NCBI GenBank assembly: GCA_031270145.1 | Contig: JAISYD010000198.1 | Span: forward strand, 1 to 6,059 | Length of the DNA: 6,059 nt | Origin: Planctomycetota bacterium | GTDB taxonomy: Bacteria; Planctomycetota; SZUA-567 | Direction: 5' to 3' | Part shown: one piece after another, positions 4,459 through 6,059 of the stretch | Layout of the letters: the number at the start of each line of letters is the position of its first letter | Position numbering within the stretch: the first letter of the stretch is position 1 | Program-made: the position numbers and the translations under genes | Notes under the pieces: model-generated | Told to the model about the DNA's origin: nothing | What the model saw: the letters and a program-made list of their open reading frames with translations, nothing else | Database searches by the model: none

Positions 4459-5988
4459 TTACGGCAACCATAGGCCGCCGCCGGCGTCGATCCGGAAACG
4501 CGGAACCCAGGAGATTTCCCAGGGGTTGCCGTCGGGGTCGGCCACATAACAGCTCACCGCTCCCGAGGGCGTGGCGGAAGGCGGCCGGAGCGCCGCCGCC
4601 CCGGCGGCCAGGAAGCGGCGGTAGATGACTTCCACTTCGTCCTTGCCGGCGACGTGCAGAGCCAGGGTGACGTTCCCCGGCGCCGGCTTGGCCGCCGCCA
4701 TGTTCTGCTCCTTCAAGAGATCGGAAAGCGGATAAAGGACCAGGGCCTGGCCGTTCAATTGGAAGAAAACGGCGGGATCGGCGGGATTGCGGGAAACCCT
4801 CCGCCAGCCCAGCGCCTCGTAAAACGCGCCGGATCGCTCCATGTCGGAAACCCCGAGGGTAATCAGGGATACAAAGGGCAGGGAAGCGTCGCGGAGCGCC
4901 GCCGCCTCTTTCGCCCCGGCTTCCCTGGTTGCCGCCGCCAGCGTCAGCTTTTCCAGCGCCGCCGCTTCCGTCTCCGCCGCCTCCTTCAGCGCCGCCGCCT
5001 CCCCGGCCGCCGCTTCCCTTATCGCCGTCGCCTCGTCCGCCGCCGCGTCCCTCAGCGCCGCCGCCTCCCTGGCCGCCGTCATTTTTATCGCCGCCGCCTC
5101 GTCCGCCGCCGCCCCTTCCAGCTCCGCCGCCTCCCTGGCGGCCGTCTCCCGGATCGCCGCCGCCTCTTTCACCGCCGCAACTATCAGCGCTGCCGCTTCC
5201 CTGGCCGCCGCCTCTTCCGCCGCAACCGTTTCCCTTGCCGCCGGCGGCGCGGCGGCGGCAGGCCGGGCGGCGGGGAGGTCGGCCTGGACGACCTCCAACC
5301 CCAGTTCCTCCACGGCGACAGCCCCGCCCGCTTCGGGCTGTTTTTCCTCCGTCCGGGGCGCGGCGGAATTTTCCGCGAACAAGGCGTCCATCTCGGCTTT
5401 GACCGCTTCCACCTGGATGGGTTGATCCGCCTCGCCCTTCCAAGCCGGATCGGTGAGGTTGACGACCTCGATGGGGGCCGTGTCCGCCGGTTGTTCGCCG
5501 TCAGGAACAACGGTTCCGGCCAGTTCGGCCGGGGCTGAAATCCGGGACTGGACAAAGGCGTCATACCTGAGGGTGGCGCGGATGGGGCGGATTATCTGGA
5601 CATAAATGGTGTAGATTTGGCCATTGGTCTGGGTCGGAGCGATGTTCCGGAGCGTCAGGAGCGCTTGTTCCCCCTGGGAATAAACCCGCTTCGGCGCCTC
5701 CAGCCGGATTTCGCGCCCCGAGGTGTAGAGTTGGCCGACGACCAGCGGGCGGCCCTCCGGCCTGGCGATTTCAAAGGTCTGGGGGGGGGCGAAATCGCCC
5801 TCCGGAATTTGGGCGTTGGGGAGATGGACCTGGTTCAGGCTGAAACCGCCGGACTCGGCGACGGCGTCGATATTCCGCATGCTGGAGACCACCTCGTCGC
5901 CGGCCCGGCCGGGCCGGGCGGCAAAGAGGAGGATAAGGGCCGACACGGAGAACGCGGCCGCCAACCGGCCGCGGGGAAATAAAACCAT
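4459..5988 (-). CDS. Secreted protein: unknown domain, Ala-rich 11-mer coiled coil, C-terminal VOC (glyoxalase-like) domain
   Basis: 509 residues from the ATG at 5986-5988, chosen because AAGGA lies 7 nt before it and a signal peptide follows at once; an in-frame TTG at 6039 would add 17 residues and bury the signal. Residues 1-29 form a Sec signal (Arg-containing n-region, hydrophobic core about 9-24, cleavage after GRA). Residues 30 to about 215 are an unrecognised domain containing RPLVVGQLYTSGREIRLEAP and QIYTIYVQIIRP. Residues 215-260 are low-complexity. Residues 261-368 hold ten AAxEAAALxxA-type units. Residues 369-509 are a VOC-fold domain with LITLGVSDMERSGAFYEALGW and YVADPDGNPWEISW, ending in GGLWLP. 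Of the four GloA metal ligands (H5, E56, H74, E122) the aligned residues are L375, L418, T441 and E491, so it is unlikely to be a metal-dependent glyoxalase I. It is the first gene of a unit with the helicase. Exported VOC fusions are unusual to my knowledge. Function unknown. Confidence 0.85.
   Translation of the reverse strand: MVLFPRGRLAAAFSVSALILLFAARPGRAGDEVVSSMRNIDAVAESGGFSLNQVHLPNAQIPEGDFAPPQTFEIARPEGRPLVVGQLYTSGREIRLEAPKRVYSQGEQALLTLRNIAPTQTNGQIYTIYVQIIRPIRATLRYDAFVQSRISAPAELAGTVVPDGEQPADTAPIEVVNLTDPAWKGEADQPIQVEAVKAEMDALFAENSAAPRTEEKQPEAGGAVAVEELGLEVVQADLPAARPAAAAPPAARETVAAEEAAAREAAALIVAAVKEAAAIRETAAREAAELEGAAADEAAAIKMTAAREAAALRDAAADEATAIREAAAGEAAALKEAAETEAAALEKLTLAAATREAGAKEAAALRDASLPFVSLITLGVSDMERSGAFYEALGWRRVSRNPADPAVFFQLNGQALVLYPLSDLLKEQNMAAAKPAPGNVTLALHVAGKDEVEVIYRRFLAAGAAALRPPSATPSGAVSCYVADPDGNPWEISWVPRFRIDAGGGLWLP
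4885..5208 (-). repeat. 33-bp in-frame tandem repeat array encoding hendecads
   Basis: On the minus strand, units of 11 codons run from residue 261 to 368. Examples are AAREAAALIVA, AVKEAAAIRET, AAREAAELEGA, AADEAAAIKMT, AAREAAALRDA, AADEATAIREA, AAGEAAALKEA, AETEAAALEKL and GAKEAAALRDA, with one degenerate 9-residue unit (TLAAATREA) before the last. An 11-residue period fits a slightly right-handed or straight helical coiled coil, which would make a rod between the N-terminal domain and the VOC domain. Confidence 0.85.
5764..5799. repeat. 9-bp inverted repeat enclosing a G9/C9 tract in the coding region
   Basis: GGCGATTTC (5764-5772) and GAAATCGCC (5791-5799) are perfect complements. The 18-nt spacer ends in nine consecutive G (5781-5789). 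On the coding (minus) strand the tract is C9, in the codons for Ala-Pro-Pro-Gln at about residues 67-70 of the secreted VOC protein. A change of one base would shift the frame early in the gene. Confidence 0.85.
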
Positions 5989-5995
5989 GGATTCA

Positions 5996-6000
5996 TCCTT
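5996..6000 (-). promoter_or_regulatory. Shine-Dalgarno of the secreted VOC gene
   Basis: AAGGA on the minus strand lies 7 nt before the ATG at 5988. It supports this start over the TTG at 6039. No promoter can be placed confidently in the 60 bp between here and the window edge. Confidence 0.7.
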
Positions 6001-6059
6001 TCCGCTGGCTAAACCGTCGTCAGGCGACGAAAAGCGCAAGCGACAGCGTAAGAAATCGG

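Noticed and set aside
2020..4473. Long open frames on the + strand (about 370-380 codons) opposite the helicase gene
   Set aside because: They are antisense shadows of a GC-rich gene. The minus-strand frame carries every SF1 helicase motif, while the + frames show no recognisable domain and implausible Gly/Arg/Pro composition.
4885..5208. Regularly spaced repeats as a possible CRISPR array
   Set aside because: The repeats are direct tandem 33-bp units without unique spacers, they keep one reading frame, and they encode a periodic peptide.
4654..5538. Open frames on the + strand, and in other minus frames, over the Ala-rich repeat array
   Set aside because: The 33-bp GC-rich repeats keep several frames open by composition alone, giving Arg-, Pro- or Gly-rich strings. 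Only the frame with signal peptide, hendecads and VOC domain makes sense.

Overview
This is a bacterial chromosomal window with two visibly different base compositions. Both outer parts (about 1-430 and 2030-6059) are GC-rich. Their codons favour G or C in the third position, and their proteins are rich in Ala, Arg, Pro and Gly. The stretch from about 590 to 1920 is markedly more AT-rich. A secreted protein with a Sec-type signal peptide, a UvrD/PcrA-type helicase and a PerR-type regulator all fit a bacterium. Nothing here fixes the phylum; a GC-rich Gram-negative is my best guess.

Layout, left to right. (1) 1-426 (+): 3' end of an unrecognised Lys/Glu/Pro/Ala-rich gene that enters from outside the window. 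(2) 427-736: convergent intergenic region with a perfect 10-bp hairpin (518-540) and a 68-bp imperfect palindrome (596-663) followed by a third copy of its arm. (3) 737-1689 (-): a two-gene, translationally coupled operon. It holds a PerR-like Fur-family regulator and then a QueD/6-pyruvoyl-tetrahydropterin-synthase homologue that lacks the usual catalytic residues and carries a C-terminal zinc ribbon. A consensus sigma70-type promoter (TTGACA, 17 bp, TATAAT) precedes it, with a palindrome over the -10 box. (4) 1744-2028: AT-rich intergenic region with an imperfect palindrome, an outward (+) promoter candidate that overlaps a near-PerR-box, and an 11-codon ORF. (5) 2029-5988 (-): a second two-gene unit. 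It encodes a secreted protein joining an unknown N-terminal domain, an 11-residue-repeat Ala-rich coiled coil and a C-terminal VOC (glyoxalase-like) domain, followed 12 bp later by a UvrD/PcrA DNA helicase.

How the genes may work together. PerR-like regulators are iron-dependent peroxide sensors, and this one keeps all five sensing-site ligands. It probably represses its own operon through the palindrome over the -10 box, with the pterin-synthase-like zinc protein as a co-regulated partner. The AT-rich composition and the transposon-like palindrome suggest that this operon was acquired horizontally.

Most unusual are the secreted coiled-coil/VOC fusion, including a nine-base homopolymer tract inside an inverted repeat, and the active-site-less QueD homologue linked to a PerR-type regulator.
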